Assembly: GCF_030014915.1 (NCBI RefSeq)
Contig: NZ_JAGIXS010000005.1
Coordinates: 62,001-126,000, forward strand
From: Pelomonas sp. V22
GTDB lineage: Bacteria; Pseudomonadota; Gammaproteobacteria; Burkholderiales; Burkholderiaceae_C
Direction: 5' to 3'
Length of the DNA: 64,000 nucleotides
A program made the translations under genes and the position numbers. The first letter of the stretch is position 1; each line of letters starts with the position of its first letter. Shown piece after piece: positions 1 to 8,839 of this stretch. The notes under the pieces are model-generated. The model searched no databases, was not told the origin of the DNA, and saw only the letters and a program-made list of their open reading frames with translations.

Positions 1-143
1 TCCAGGGCGTGCCCTACCGCGCCATCGGCGCCGCCGCGCTCTTGCGCCGCAACCTGCTCGTCTACGGCCTCGGCGGCCTGATCGTGCCCTTCATCGGCAT
101 CAAGGCGATCGACTGGCTGCTGGTCGCGCTGCACCTCGTCTGA
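1..143 (+). CDS. kdpB: KdpB, C-terminal end (partial)
   Basis: This is the last 47 codons of the catalytic P-type ATPase subunit of the KdpFABC high-affinity potassium pump; the rest lies to the left of the window. The visible tail carries the [20 protein letters not shown] stretch followed by a hydrophobic segment ending in HLV, which closely matches the last transmembrane helix of KdpB proteins. The frame ends in TGA 16 nt before kdpC, as expected of the kdpFABC operon. Identification rests on the conserved C-terminal block and the neighbouring kdpC. Confidence 0.9.
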   Translation, partial: QGVPYRAIGAAALLRRNLLVYGLGGLIVPFIGIKAIDWLLVALHLV

Positions 144-158
144 AGAGGACTCCACATC

Positions 159-746
159 ATGATCATCAAGACCTATCTCCGTCCTGCGCTGGTGAGCTTC
201 GTGCTGCTCAGCGCCGTCACCGGCTTTCTCTATCCGCTGGCCGTGACCGGCGTGGGCCAGGGCCTGTTCCCAAGGCAGGCCGCCGGCTCGCTGATTGAGC
301 GCGAGGGCAAGGCCGTCGGCTCCGAGCTGATTGGCCAGAACTTCAGCGAGGCCCGCTACTTCTGGGGCCGCCCGTCGGCCACCGGGCCGATGAGCAACAA
401 CGCCGGCGGCTCATCGGGCTCCAACCAGGGGCCGCTGAACCCGGCCCTGGCCGAGGCGGTCAAGGCTCGCATCGAGGCGCTGCGCGCTGCAGATCCGGAC
501 AACAAGCTGCCCATCCCGGCCGACCTGGTCACCGCATCGAGCAGCGGCCTGGACCCGCACATCACGATGGCCGCCGCCCGCTACCAGCTGGCCCGGGTGG
601 CCCGTGAGCGCGGCCTGCCGGCCGCCGAGATCGAGCGCCTGATCGCCGCACACACGGCCGAGCGCGACCTGGCCGTGCTGGGCGAGCCGCGCGTCAACGT
701 ACTCACTCTCAACCTGGCGCTCGACGCCGCAAGCAAGAAGCAATAA
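159..746 (+). CDS. kdpC: KdpC, potassium-transporting ATPase subunit C
   Basis: This 195-residue protein matches the usual KdpC size (about 190). A single N-terminal transmembrane helix (about residues 8-30) is followed by a periplasmic domain with the family blocks around [14 protein letters not shown], the Gly/Ser/Asn-rich loop before GPLNP, and the DPHI and [11 protein letters not shown] motifs near the end. KdpC is the chaperone-like subunit of the inner-membrane KdpFABC complex that takes up K+ at very low external concentration, driven by ATP. The ATG at 159 has an AGAGGA ribosome-binding site just upstream. The next gene starts 3 nt after the stop, so the operon continues. Confidence 0.97.
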   Translation: MIIKTYLRPALVSFVLLSAVTGFLYPLAVTGVGQGLFPRQAAGSLIEREGKAVGSELIGQNFSEARYFWGRPSATGPMSNNAGGSSGSNQGPLNPALAEAVKARIEALRAADPDNKLPIPADLVTASSSGLDPHITMAAARYQLARVARERGLPAAEIERLIAAHTAERDLAVLGEPRVNVLTLNLALDAASKKQ

Positions 747-749
747 GCG

Positions 750-1574
750 ATGAACTTCAAGAAGACCACGATCCTGCTCTCCGCCCTGGCCCTGCTGGCC
801 GGCACTGCCCGTGCCGAAGAGGCGGCTGCCGCCAAGCCTGAGCACCAGCTGACCGGCAATATCAGCCTCAACACCGACTACCGCTTCCGCGGCATCAGCC
901 AGACCTGGAAGCTGCCGGCTCTGCAGGGCGGTTTTGACTACTCGCACGCCAGCGGCCTGTACCTGGGCACCTGGGCCTCCAACGTCTCGGGCAACAGCTA
1001 CAACAACGGTGCCGGCCTGGAGCTGGACCTCTACGGCGGCTGGAAGTTCAGCCTGTCGCAAGACCTGACCCTGGACCTGGGCGCCCTGGCCTATGGCTAC
1101 CCCGGCGCCAAGCTCAACAGCGCGCCCGGCGTGGCCACGAACGAGAAGTACACCAACGTCGACGTCTACGCCGCCGTCTCGGCCGGCGCCTTCAGCGCCA
1201 AGCTGTCGTATGCCGCCACCGACTATTTCGGCCTGAACTCGACGACCGCTGGCTACGCGTATTTCAGCAGCCTGCCGGCGCGCGGTGCCTCCAAGGGCTC
1301 GACCTACCTGGACCTGAACTACAACCTCGACCTCGGCAACGGCGCCACGCTGGGCCTGCATGCCGGCCACGTGAGCGTGCGCCACTATGGCGAGCTCTCG
1401 TACAGCGACTACAAGCTGTCGCTCGCCAAGGAGATGGCCGGCCTGACCTGGACCGGCGCGCTCGTGGGCACCGATGCCAAGCGCGACTACTACCAGGGGG
1501 GCAATGCCGCTGGCCAGAACGCGAAGCGCCTGGGCAAGGCCGGGGTAGTTATCAGCGTCGGCAAGACCTTCTGA
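750..1574 (+). CDS. TorF-family putative porin (TIGR02001-type)
   Basis: A 274-residue protein with a Sec signal peptide (cleavage near the TARA-EE boundary, residue 22) and then a beta-barrel-like pattern of alternating aromatic and small residues ending in Phe (VGKTF), typical of an outer-membrane barrel. The early blocks NTDYRFRGISQT and LYLGTWASNVSG are the hallmark of the TorF/gcw_chp family of putative porins. Function in the family is only predicted (outer-membrane diffusion channel). It starts 3 nt after kdpC and lies before corA and kdpDE, so it is probably co-transcribed with the kdp pump. A role in letting cations through the outer membrane is inference from position. Confidence 0.85.
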   Translation: MNFKKTTILLSALALLAGTARAEEAAAAKPEHQLTGNISLNTDYRFRGISQTWKLPALQGGFDYSHASGLYLGTWASNVSGNSYNNGAGLELDLYGGWKFSLSQDLTLDLGALAYGYPGAKLNSAPGVATNEKYTNVDVYAAVSAGAFSAKLSYAATDYFGLNSTTAGYAYFSSLPARGASKGSTYLDLNYNLDLGNGATLGLHAGHVSVRHYGELSYSDYKLSLAKEMAGLTWTGALVGTDAKRDYYQGGNAAGQNAKRLGKAGVVISVGKTF

Positions 1575-1602
1575 GCACGGTTCTCGCGGCGAGAATGCAG
1601 CG

Positions 1603-2577
1603 ATGCTGATCAACTGCGCGGCTTACCAGGGCGGGCGCAAGCTCGCCGATCTCTCACCCGAGCGTCCCGAGGAGCTGGCCGAGTACCTCGAGCGGCCGGA
1701 CTGCTTCCTGTGGGTCGCGCTGCGCGACCCGGCGCCCGGTGAGCTGGAGCCCTGGCGGCGCCTGTTCGACCTGCATCCGCTGGCGGTCGAAGACGCGGTC
1801 AAGGGCCAGCAGCGGCCCAAGGTCGAGGAGTATGGCGACGCACTCTTTGCCGTGATGCGCCTGGCCGATTGGGTGGCGGCCGATGTCAGCCTGGGTGAAG
1901 TGGCCGTGTTCTGCGGCCCGAAGTACGTGCTGTCGGTGCGCAGCGGCAGCAAGCTGCATTTCCTGGGCGTGCGTGAGCGCTGCGAGCGCGAGCCCGAGCT
2001 GCTGGCCCACGGCCCCGGCTTTGTGCTGTACGCGCTGATGGACGCGGTGGTGGACCGCTACTTCCCCATCGTCGACCTGCTGGAGGCGGAGCTGGAGGAG
2101 ATCGAGCAGAGCATCTTCATGCGCGGGGCCCAGCGCGACAACATCCAGCGCCTGTACGAACTCAAGCGCCGGCTGATGAAGCTGCGCCGCGCCGTCGCGC
2201 CCATGGTCGAGATGCTGCTGAAGCTGCACGGCGGCCGCACGCCGCCGCTGTGCGCACGCACCGGCGAGTACTTCCGCGACGTGGCCGACCATGTGGCCCG
2301 CATCCATGCGGCCATCGAGTCGGTGCGCGAGACCGTCGCCACTGCCATCCAGGCCAATCTGTCAATGGTGGCGATCGAGGACAGCGATGTGACCAAGCGC
2401 CTGGCGGCCTGGGCCGGCATCTTCGCCGTGGCCACCGCCTTCGCCGGCATCTGGGGCATGAACTTCGAGCACATGCCCGAGCTCAAGAAGGCGTGGGGCT
2501 ACCAGGCCGCGCTCGGCTTGATCACCACGGTCTGTGCCTTTCTGTGGTGGCGCTTCCGCCGCGCCGGCTGGCTGTGA
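1603..2577 (+). CDS. corA: CorA-family divalent cation transporter
   Basis: A 324-residue CorA-type channel. It has a soluble N-terminal alpha/beta domain and a long helical stalk (about residues 150-260). Two C-terminal transmembrane helices follow, the first ending in the selectivity signature GMNFEHMPE (preceded by Trp rather than the usual Tyr). The last helix ends in basic residues at the cytosolic C-terminus. The family forms pentameric Mg2+/Co2+ channels in the inner membrane; substrate choice cannot be read here, and some GMN proteins export Zn2+. Its TGA overlaps the kdpD start as TGATG, implying translational coupling with the potassium sensor, an unusual arrangement. Confidence 0.93.
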   Translation: MLINCAAYQGGRKLADLSPERPEELAEYLERPDCFLWVALRDPAPGELEPWRRLFDLHPLAVEDAVKGQQRPKVEEYGDALFAVMRLADWVAADVSLGEVAVFCGPKYVLSVRSGSKLHFLGVRERCEREPELLAHGPGFVLYALMDAVVDRYFPIVDLLEAELEEIEQSIFMRGAQRDNIQRLYELKRRLMKLRRAVAPMVEMLLKLHGGRTPPLCARTGEYFRDVADHVARIHAAIESVRETVATAIQANLSMVAIEDSDVTKRLAAWAGIFAVATAFAGIWGMNFEHMPELKKAWGYQAALGLITTVCAFLWWRFRRAGWL

Positions 2578-5282
2578 TGGACGACACAAGACCCGACCCC
2601 GACGCGCTGCTGGCCCAGCTGCGTGAGGACGAGGCGGCCGCTGCCCGCGGCAAGCTGCGCATCTATTTCGGCTCCTCGGCCGGCGTGGGCAAGACCTACG
2701 CCATGCTGCAGGCGGCGCGCAAGCTCAAGGCCGAGGGCGTGGACGTGCTGGCCGGCGTGGTCGTGACGCACGGCCGCAGCGAGACGGTGGCCGTGGCCGA
2801 GGGCCTGCCGCCGCTGGCGCCGAAGCTGATCGAGTACCGGGGCAAGAGCCTGCCCGAGTTCGACCTCGACGGCGCGCTCGCTCGCAAGCCCGCGCTGATC
2901 CTGGTGGACGAGTTGGCGCACGCCAACGTCCCCGGCTCGCGCCATCCCAAGCGCTGGCAGGACGTGGAGGAACTGCTGGCCGCCGGCATCGACGTCTACT
3001 CGACGCTCAACGTCCAGCACCTGGAGAGCCTCAACGACGTGGTCGGTGGCATCACCGGCGTGCGGGTGCAGGAGACCCTGCCCGACACCTTCTTCGACCG
3101 GGCCGATGAGGTCGTGCTGGTGGATACGCCGGCCGACGAGCTGCTCGCGCGCCTGAAGGCCGGCAAGGTCTATACCGGTGCGGCGGCCGAGCGTGCCACG
3201 CAGCACTTCTTCCGCAAGGGCAACCTGATGGCCCTGCGCGAGCTGGCGCTGCGGCGCACGGCCGACCGGGTCGAGGACGACGTGCAGGCCTGGCGCAGCA
3301 ACCAGCGCGTGGCCGAGGTCTGGAAGACCGAGGCCGCCATCCTCTGCGCCATCGGCCCCACGCCTTCCGCCGAGAGCGTGGTGCGCAGCGCCGCCTTGCT
3401 GGCCCAGCAGCTCAACGTCAGCTGGCATGCGGTCTATGTGGAGACGCCGGCGCTGCAGCGCCTGCCCGACGCCCAGCGCGAGCGCATCTTGCGCGTCGTG
3501 CGGCTGGCCCATGAGCTCGGGGCCACCACGGCCGTGCTGCAACAGCAGGACCCGGCCGTCGCCCTGGCCGCGCATGCGCGCGAGCACAACCTCTCGAAGC
3601 TGATGCTGGGCCGGGGCGAGCCGCTGTCGGCCTGGCGACGTCTGGCGGGCCCGCGGCCACTGGCGCAACGCCTGGGCGAGGTGGCGCCCGAACTCGACGT
3701 GGTGGCCGTGGCGGCCTCGCCGGTGGCGCCGGACGTCGAGACGCACAAGCGCAGTGACGAACAAGACTGGCCTCGCCAGGCGCGCCACTACGGGCTGGCC
3801 GCTGCGGCCTGCGCCCTGACAGCCGCGCTGAGCTGGCCACTGCAATGGCATTTCGCGCAGGCCAACATCGTCATGCTGTTCCTGCTGGCCGTGGTTGGTG
3901 TGGCCTTGAGGCTGGGGCGGGGGCCGGCCGTGCTGGCCAGCTTCCTCAGCGTGGGCCTGTTCGACTTCTTCTTCGTCGAGCCCAAGCTGAGCTTCGCGGT
4001 CTCCGACGTGCAGTACCTGGTCACCTTTGCCGTGATGCTGGCCGTGGGCCTGGTCACCGGCCAGCTGACGGCGGGCCTGCGCTACCAGGCCCGCGTGTCG
4101 GCCGAGCGCGAGACCCGGGCCCGTGCGCTGTTCGAGCTCACGAGCGACCTGGCCGGCGCGCTGCAAACCGAGCAGGTGCTGGAGATTGCCGAACAGGCGC
4201 TGGCGCGCGAGGTGCATGGCCAGGCCCTCGTCTACTCGCTGGACCTGCAGGACCGCCTGCAGCCCTCGCCGCGCGAGGCGGCGCTGGCCGATGCGGAGAG
4301 ACCCGATGCCGGCACCGCGCGCTGGGCCTTCGACCACGACCAGCCCGCGGGCCTGGCCACCGACACCCTGCCCGGCAGCCCCTGGTTCTTCCTGCCGCTG
4401 TCGGCCGCGATGCGCACGCGCGGCGTGCTGGCGCTGCGCCCGAGCAGCAACCGCAGCGTGCTGCAGCCCGAGCTGCGCGCGCAGCTGGAGACCTATGGCC
4501 GCATCGTCGCCCAGGCGCTGGAGCGGGTGCACTACGTCGAGGTGGCGCAGGGCGCGCTGGTGCAGATCGAGTCCGAGCGGCTGCGCAACTCGCTGCTGTC
4601 GGCCCTGTCGCACGACCTGCGCACACCGCTGGCCGTGGTCTACGGCATGGCCCAGACCCTGGCCGCTCAGCCGGGCCTGGACGCCCAGGCCCGCGAGCTG
4701 GCTCAGACCCTGAGCCAGCAATCGCAGCGCGTGGGTGCCATGGTCAACAACCTGCTCGACATGGCGCGACTGCAGAGCGGCGCCGTGCGGCTGAACCTGC
4801 AGTGGCAGCCGCTCGACGAAGTGGTGGGCAGCAGCCTGCAGGCGCTGGAGCAGGTGCTGGCCGGCCACCGCATCGAGCTGGACTTGCCACAAGGCCTCCC
4901 ACTGCTGAACCTCGATGCTGCGCTGATGGAACGGGTGCTGGGCAACCTGCTGGAGAACGCGGCCAAGTACACGCCGCCGGGCAGCGTGATCCGCATCGCG
5001 GCGCGCAGCGCAGACGACAAGCTGCAGCTGGAGGTGGCCGACAATGGCCCTGGCCTCCCGGCCGCGCAGATCGATCGCCTGTTCGACAAGTTCACCCGTG
5101 GTGAGCGGGAGTCCAGCACGCCGGGCGTGGGTCTGGGCCTCGCAATCTGCCGGGCCATCGTCGAAGCCCATGGCGGGCGCATCTGGGCCGAGGCTGCCGA
5201 AGTGGCCGGCGGCGGCGCGCGCTTCCGCATCGAGCTGCCGCTGGGTCAACCGCCCGAGATGCCCGAGATCGAACCCGAATGA
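2577..5282 (+). CDS. kdpD: KdpD, potassium/turgor sensor histidine kinase
   Basis: A 901-residue full-length KdpD. In order: the N-terminal KdpD domain with Walker A GSSAGVGKT (residues 32-40) and Walker B-like ALILVDELAH; a universal-stress-like domain (about 250-375); four close transmembrane helices of the DUF4118 type (about 400-500); a GAF-like linker; a HisKA domain with phospho-acceptor His679 in LSHDLRTPL; and a HATPase domain with NLLENAAKY, DNGPG and GLGLAI boxes. It senses low K+ and phosphorylates KdpE. I chose the ATG at 2577, which overlaps the corA stop and matches the family N-terminus; the reading frame extends further upstream but that part overlaps corA. It overlaps kdpE by 4 nt. 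Confidence 0.97.
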   Translation: MDDTRPDPDALLAQLREDEAAAARGKLRIYFGSSAGVGKTYAMLQAARKLKAEGVDVLAGVVVTHGRSETVAVAEGLPPLAPKLIEYRGKSLPEFDLDGALARKPALILVDELAHANVPGSRHPKRWQDVEELLAAGIDVYSTLNVQHLESLNDVVGGITGVRVQETLPDTFFDRADEVVLVDTPADELLARLKAGKVYTGAAAERATQHFFRKGNLMALRELALRRTADRVEDDVQAWRSNQRVAEVWKTEAAILCAIGPTPSAESVVRSAALLAQQLNVSWHAVYVETPALQRLPDAQRERILRVVRLAHELGATTAVLQQQDPAVALAAHAREHNLSKLMLGRGEPLSAWRRLAGPRPLAQRLGEVAPELDVVAVAASPVAPDVETHKRSDEQDWPRQARHYGLAAAACALTAALSWPLQWHFAQANIVMLFLLAVVGVALRLGRGPAVLASFLSVGLFDFFFVEPKLSFAVSDVQYLVTFAVMLAVGLVTGQLTAGLRYQARVSAERETRARALFELTSDLAGALQTEQVLEIAEQALAREVHGQALVYSLDLQDRLQPSPREAALADAERPDAGTARWAFDHDQPAGLATDTLPGSPWFFLPLSAAMRTRGVLALRPSSNRSVLQPELRAQLETYGRIVAQALERVHYVEVAQGALVQIESERLRNSLLSALSHDLRTPLAVVYGMAQTLAAQPGLDAQARELAQTLSQQSQRVGAMVNNLLDMARLQSGAVRLNLQWQPLDEVVGSSLQALEQVLAGHRIELDLPQGLPLLNLDAALMERVLGNLLENAAKYTPPGSVIRIAARSADDKLQLEVADNGPGLPAAQIDRLFDKFTRGERESSTPGVGLGLAICRAIVEAHGGRIWAEAAEVAGGGARFRIELPLGQPPEMPEIEPE

Positions 5283-5974
5283 ACGAACCCGTCGCCCTGA
5301 TCGTCGAAGACGAGCCCAGCATCCGCCGCTTCGTGCGCCTGGCGCTCGAGGCCGAAGGCTGGCAAGTGCATGAATGCGAGACCGCCCGCCAGGGCCTGGT
5401 TGATGCCGGCACCCGCCACCCGGACTTGATCGTGCTGGACCTGGGCCTGCCCGATCTCGACGGCGTGGAGTACCTGCGCGACCTGCGTGCCTGGTCGGGC
5501 GTGCCTGTGATCGTGCTCTCGGCCCGCACGGCCGAGGAAGACAAGATTGCCGCCCTCGACGCCGGCGCCGACGACTACTTGAGCAAGCCCTTCGGCATCG
5601 GCGAGCTGATGGCGCGCGTGCGCGTGGCGCAGCGGCGGCGCCAATCGGCAGCGCCTTCGGACGCGCCTGCGCAGACCCTGTTCCGCTTCGGCGAGGTCGA
5701 GGTCGACCTGGCGGCGCGGCGTGTGCTGCGAGCCGGCGAGGCTGTGCACCTCACGCCCACCGAGTACCGCTTGCTGACCCAGCTGATCGCCAACGCCGGC
5801 AAGGTGCTCACGCACCGTCAGCTGCTCAAGGCCGTGTGGGGCCCCTCGCATGCCGATGACAGCCACTATCTGCGGGTCTACATGGGCAATCTGCGTCAGA
5901 AGCTGGAAGCCGAGCCCGCGCGGCCGCGCCATCTGCTGACGGAGACGGCGGTGGGCTATCGGCTGATGCCCTGA
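5279..5974 (+). CDS. kdpE: KdpE, response regulator of the kdp operon
   Basis: A 231-residue OmpR/PhoB-type response regulator. The receiver domain has the acidic pair E10-D11, phospho-acceptor Asp54 in VLDLGLPDLDG, and the Lys of SKPF near residue 103. The winged-helix DNA-binding domain (about 130-230) carries the family block LTPTEYRLL and ends at VGYRLMP. It starts with ATG inside the ATGA overlap with kdpD, a standard kdpDE arrangement. When phosphorylated by KdpD it activates the kdp promoter, which lies outside this window. A G/C-rich hairpin follows the stop. Confidence 0.97.
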   Translation: MNEPVALIVEDEPSIRRFVRLALEAEGWQVHECETARQGLVDAGTRHPDLIVLDLGLPDLDGVEYLRDLRAWSGVPVIVLSARTAEEDKIAALDAGADDYLSKPFGIGELMARVRVAQRRRQSAAPSDAPAQTLFRFGEVEVDLAARRVLRAGEAVHLTPTEYRLLTQLIANAGKVLTHRQLLKAVWGPSHADDSHYLRVYMGNLRQKLEAEPARPRHLLTETAVGYRLMP

Positions 5975-5977
5975 ATC

Positions 5978-6000
5978 GGGGGGGCGTCGCCCCACCCTTT
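5978..6000 (+). terminator. Possible terminator after kdpE
   Basis: A run of seven G (5978-5984), a CGTCG loop and a C-rich arm (5990-5997, interrupted by one A) are followed by only three T. The structure could end the kdp transcript before the next promoter, but the U-tract is short and the G/C run could also be chance in this GC-rich genome. Confidence 0.35.
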
Positions 6001-6010
6001 CGAACAGGAC

Positions 6011-6050
6011 TTGATTTTCGGCGTCCAAGTGTACTATTGTACTAGTACAC
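6011..6050 (+). promoter_or_regulatory. Operator/promoter of the GntR-led ABC operon
   Basis: A perfect 8-bp inverted repeat, GTGTACTA (6029-6036) and TAGTACAC (6043-6050) with a 6-bp spacer, sits 13 nt before the GntR start codon. This is the typical shape of a YtrA-type GntR operator. TTGATT (6011-6016) and TACTAT (6032-6037) could serve as -35 and -10 with a short 15-bp spacer; in that case the operator would cover the -10 and the start point. Autoregulation is inferred. Confidence 0.7.
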
Positions 6051-6063
6051 GTAGGGACCAGCC

Positions 6064-6459
6064 GTGAGCGACACCACCCTCTTTCACATCAACACCGGCT
6101 CCACCGAGCCGATCTACCGCCAGCTGATCGAGCAGGCGCGGCGGCTGATTGCCGCCGGCCAGCTCAAGGCGGGCCAGGAGATTCCCTCGGTGCGCGAGTT
6201 GTCGGCGGCGCTGGCCGTGCATCCGATGACGATTTCCAAGGCCTACAGCCAGCTGGAAGCCGAAGGGCTGTTCGAGCGGCGGCGGGGCTTGCCCATGGTG
6301 GTGGCCGCCATGCACCGGAAGGCTCAGCCTGCCACCGAACGTATCGAACTCCTGCGGCCGACGCTGGAACGCGCCGCCGCTGAAAGCCGCCAGCTGGAAC
6401 TGCCCGCCACCCAGGCGCTCGGCCTGTTCAAGCAGATCCTTGCCGAAGAACCGAAGTGA
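6064..6459 (+). CDS. YtrA-type GntR transcriptional regulator
   Basis: A 131-residue protein made of an N-terminal GntR winged-helix domain (about residues 8-80: PIYRQLIEQARRLI, PSVRELSAALAVHP, TISKAYSQLEAEGL) and only a short C-terminal helix region, the architecture of the YtrA subfamily. These small repressors usually control an ABC exporter operon in which they are the first gene, exactly as here. The start is GTG, 13 nt after a perfect palindrome that it probably binds. The stop TGA at 6457-6459 lies just before the ATPase gene. The inducer cannot be told from sequence; in relatives it is often a cell-envelope-acting antibiotic. Confidence 0.93.
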   Translation: MSDTTLFHINTGSTEPIYRQLIEQARRLIAAGQLKAGQEIPSVRELSAALAVHPMTISKAYSQLEAEGLFERRRGLPMVVAAMHRKAQPATERIELLRPTLERAAAESRQLELPATQALGLFKQILAEEPK

Positions 6460-6479
6460 AGAAGAAGGAAGACCATCCC

Positions 6480-7409
6480 ATGAACACCGCCACCTCCATG
6501 CTCGCTTCCAAACTCAGCGTCGGCCTGCACGCCGAACAGGCGCAGCCGAGCGCCTCGGCGCATCTGCAAGGCGTCCAGGTCAACTACGGCACGCAGCAGG
6601 TGCTGCGCGGCATCGATTGGCAGCTGCTGCCGGGGCAGGTCGTCGGCCTGCTCGGCCGCAATGGCGGTGGCAAGACCACGCTCTTGGAAACGCTGCTGGG
6701 CCTGCGCGAACCGACAGCCGGCACGGCGATGCTGTTCGGCCAGCCGGTGGCCGGCCTGGACGACGCGGCGCGCGCCCGCATCGGCTATGTGCCGCAGCAG
6801 GCCGAGCTGTTCGAGTGGCTGACGCCGACCCAGCTGCTGGCCTATTTCCGCAGCTTCTATCCGCGCTGGAACGAGGCCAAGGTCGAGGGCCTGATGTCGC
6901 GCTGGGACATCGCCCGCGACAAGCCCATCGCCAAGCTCTCCGGCGGCCAGAAGCAGCGCCTGTCCATCATCCGCGCGCTGGCCCATGAGCCCGACCTCTT
7001 GGTGCTGGACGAGCCCGTGGCCAGCCTCGACCCCGCCGGCCGCCGCGACTTCCTGCGCGAGCTGGTGGAGCAGGTGATCGACCGGGGCACGACCGTGGTG
7101 TTCTCCACCCACATCCTCTCCGACCTGGAGCGCGTGGCCTTCAACATCGCCTTCCTGAGCCAGGGCCGCATCGCCCTGCAGGCACCGCTGGACGAGCTTC
7201 TGGAAAGCTGCCGCCTCGTGACCGGCCCGAGCAGCCAGTTGCAGACGCTCTTGCATGTCCGTGGCGCGACCCGACTCACGGCCCAAGCGCTGGACGGCGG
7301 CCGTGAGCGCTGGCTGGTCCGCTTCAGCGAAGGCTTGCCCGAGTTGCCAGTTGCCCTGCCGAGCCAGACGCCGACGCTGGAAGACCTCTTCATGGAGCTG
7401 ACGCAATGA
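6480..7409 (+). CDS. ABC transporter ATP-binding protein
   Basis: A 309-residue ABC ATPase. Walker A reads GRNGGGKTT, the signature is LSGGQKQRL, Walker B is LLVLDEPVASLD, and the switch His is in STHILSD. The C-terminal extension after the nucleotide-binding domain is common in drug- or envelope-related exporters. I chose ATG 6480 because AAGGAAGA lies about 7 nt upstream; a GTG at 6456, overlapping the GntR stop, is the alternative. It overlaps the permease gene by 4 nt, so the two are coupled and probably form one exporter. The GntR upstream suggests induction by an unknown compound. The substrate is not identifiable. Confidence 0.93.
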   Translation: MNTATSMLASKLSVGLHAEQAQPSASAHLQGVQVNYGTQQVLRGIDWQLLPGQVVGLLGRNGGGKTTLLETLLGLREPTAGTAMLFGQPVAGLDDAARARIGYVPQQAELFEWLTPTQLLAYFRSFYPRWNEAKVEGLMSRWDIARDKPIAKLSGGQKQRLSIIRALAHEPDLLVLDEPVASLDPAGRRDFLRELVEQVIDRGTTVVFSTHILSDLERVAFNIAFLSQGRIALQAPLDELLESCRLVTGPSSQLQTLLHVRGATRLTAQALDGGRERWLVRFSEGLPELPVALPSQTPTLEDLFMELTQ

Positions 7410-8833
7410 ACACCACGCCTTACAAGCTGATCCTGGCCCACGGCCTGCAGCAGCGCAGCAACGACAAGGGCTGGCGCACGCTGGCCATCGTGGCCGCTCT
7501 GGTGCTCGTGCTGGCCGTGGTGCTGATGGTCATGGGCAACGCGAAGGTGGCCGGCATCATCGGCGGCAACCTCATCATGACCGTTGCAGCCATCTACTGG
7601 GGCGGTCTGGTTGTCAATCTGCTCGAGCAGAACCATCCGAACTCTGCCCGCCTGGTGCCGGGCCATCTGCCCCGCCTGCGCCAGGTGCTCGTGGCGGGCT
7701 GGTTGCTGAGCAGCCTGCCGATGGCCGTGGGCGCCTCGATGATGGGCTTGCCGCCGCTGCCTGCCTGGATCGTGTCGGCCTGGGGCATGGCCGCGCTGGG
7801 CCTCCTGATGCGCTGGCCGCTGGGCTGGACGCTGCTGTCGGTCGCGCCTTTCCTCGGCTTCTGGCTCTACCGCCATGGCCTGTTTACCGAGGCCGTCGAA
7901 CTGCTGAACAGCCGGCCTGCGCTGTGCGCATTGATCAGCCTCGTGCTGCCGCCTTTGCCGCTGCTTCAGGTGCTGGGCGAGGGCAATGGCACACACCGCA
8001 AGGCCTACGCTCGCTCCGAACGCTGGCGCGACATGGCCCGCCAGGGCGAAGGTGCGCAAGCCTGGGACAGCAGCAAGCTACCAGCGCCCCTCTCCTGGAT
8101 CACCGCGCTGGTGCAGGGCCCCTATCGCCGCCAATTGCGCCGGCTCAGCAGCCGAACAGACGCGGCGAGCATCGGCTCCCGTCTCATGCTGGGCCTGGGC
8201 CCGGCCACGCACTGGACCGCGCAACTCAGCGGCTGCGTCATCTTCGGCACGATTTTCGGCCTGGTCTGCCTGGGCAGCGTCTGGATTCCGATCAGTTTCG
8301 TCGACTTCCTGCGCGCCGGCAGCTTCGGCCTGACCATCGGCCTGATGAGCGCGCTCCTGGGCCCGCTGACCGGCATCGCCCGCACCCTGGACAAGACCCG
8401 CAATGAGCAGCGCCTGCTGGTGCTCTTGCCCGGCGTGCCGCGCGGCCAGGCTTTGAATCGCTTGCTGGCCCGGCAGTGGCTGATGCAGTTCGGCCTGACA
8501 TGGCTGCTCGGCCTGGCTGTCGCCATGGCCGTGATGGGTTTCAGCGGCGCGCCCGCGGAAATGCTCCTGCCCTTCCTCCTGGCCTATCTCTTGCCGATAG
8601 TGATGGTCTGGCGCGACTGGGCACGCCAGACCAGCAAGGGCCACGGGCCGGTGCTGCTGGTCTTCGGCGTGATCTCCAGCGCCCTGCTGGGCTATGCGCT
8701 CTACCGATGGGCAGGCGTGCCGATCTGGCTGTACGGCTCGCTGCAACTGGTCGTCGCGCTGGGGCTGGGCATCACCCGCTGGCGCAAGCAGGTGGCGGCA
8801 CCGCAGGCTTTGCCGGTCGGCCGGCTGGCCTGA
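7406..8833 (+). CDS. ABC transporter membrane protein
   Basis: A 475-residue, very hydrophobic protein with about ten predicted membrane-spanning segments and two polar loops (around residues 190-260 and 330-350). It starts in an ATGA overlap with the ATPase gene, so it is almost certainly the membrane partner of that ATPase. I do not recognise a named family; its length and helix number resemble large ABC-2-type export permeases found with YtrA-type regulators. Function as an exporter is inferred from the operon (repressor, ATPase, permease). It ends 6 nt from the convergent thioredoxin gene. Confidence 0.85.
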   Translation: MNTTPYKLILAHGLQQRSNDKGWRTLAIVAALVLVLAVVLMVMGNAKVAGIIGGNLIMTVAAIYWGGLVVNLLEQNHPNSARLVPGHLPRLRQVLVAGWLLSSLPMAVGASMMGLPPLPAWIVSAWGMAALGLLMRWPLGWTLLSVAPFLGFWLYRHGLFTEAVELLNSRPALCALISLVLPPLPLLQVLGEGNGTHRKAYARSERWRDMARQGEGAQAWDSSKLPAPLSWITALVQGPYRRQLRRLSSRTDAASIGSRLMLGLGPATHWTAQLSGCVIFGTIFGLVCLGSVWIPISFVDFLRAGSFGLTIGLMSALLGPLTGIARTLDKTRNEQRLLVLLPGVPRGQALNRLLARQWLMQFGLTWLLGLAVAMAVMGFSGAPAEMLLPFLLAYLLPIVMVWRDWARQTSKGHGPVLLVFGVISSALLGYALYRWAGVPIWLYGSLQLVVALGLGITRWRKQVAAPQALPVGRLA

Positions 8834-8839
8834 GGCTTG

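Noticed and set aside
2250-2576. N-terminal extension of kdpD by 109 codons
   Set aside because: It would overlap corA in another frame and adds an Arg/His-rich, domain-free stretch; ATG 2577 fits the family start.
2499-5249. Long minus-strand open frame opposite kdpD
   Set aside because: Composition is that of a GC-rich antisense frame (Gln/Arg/His/Gly), without family motifs; kdpD on the plus strand is certain.
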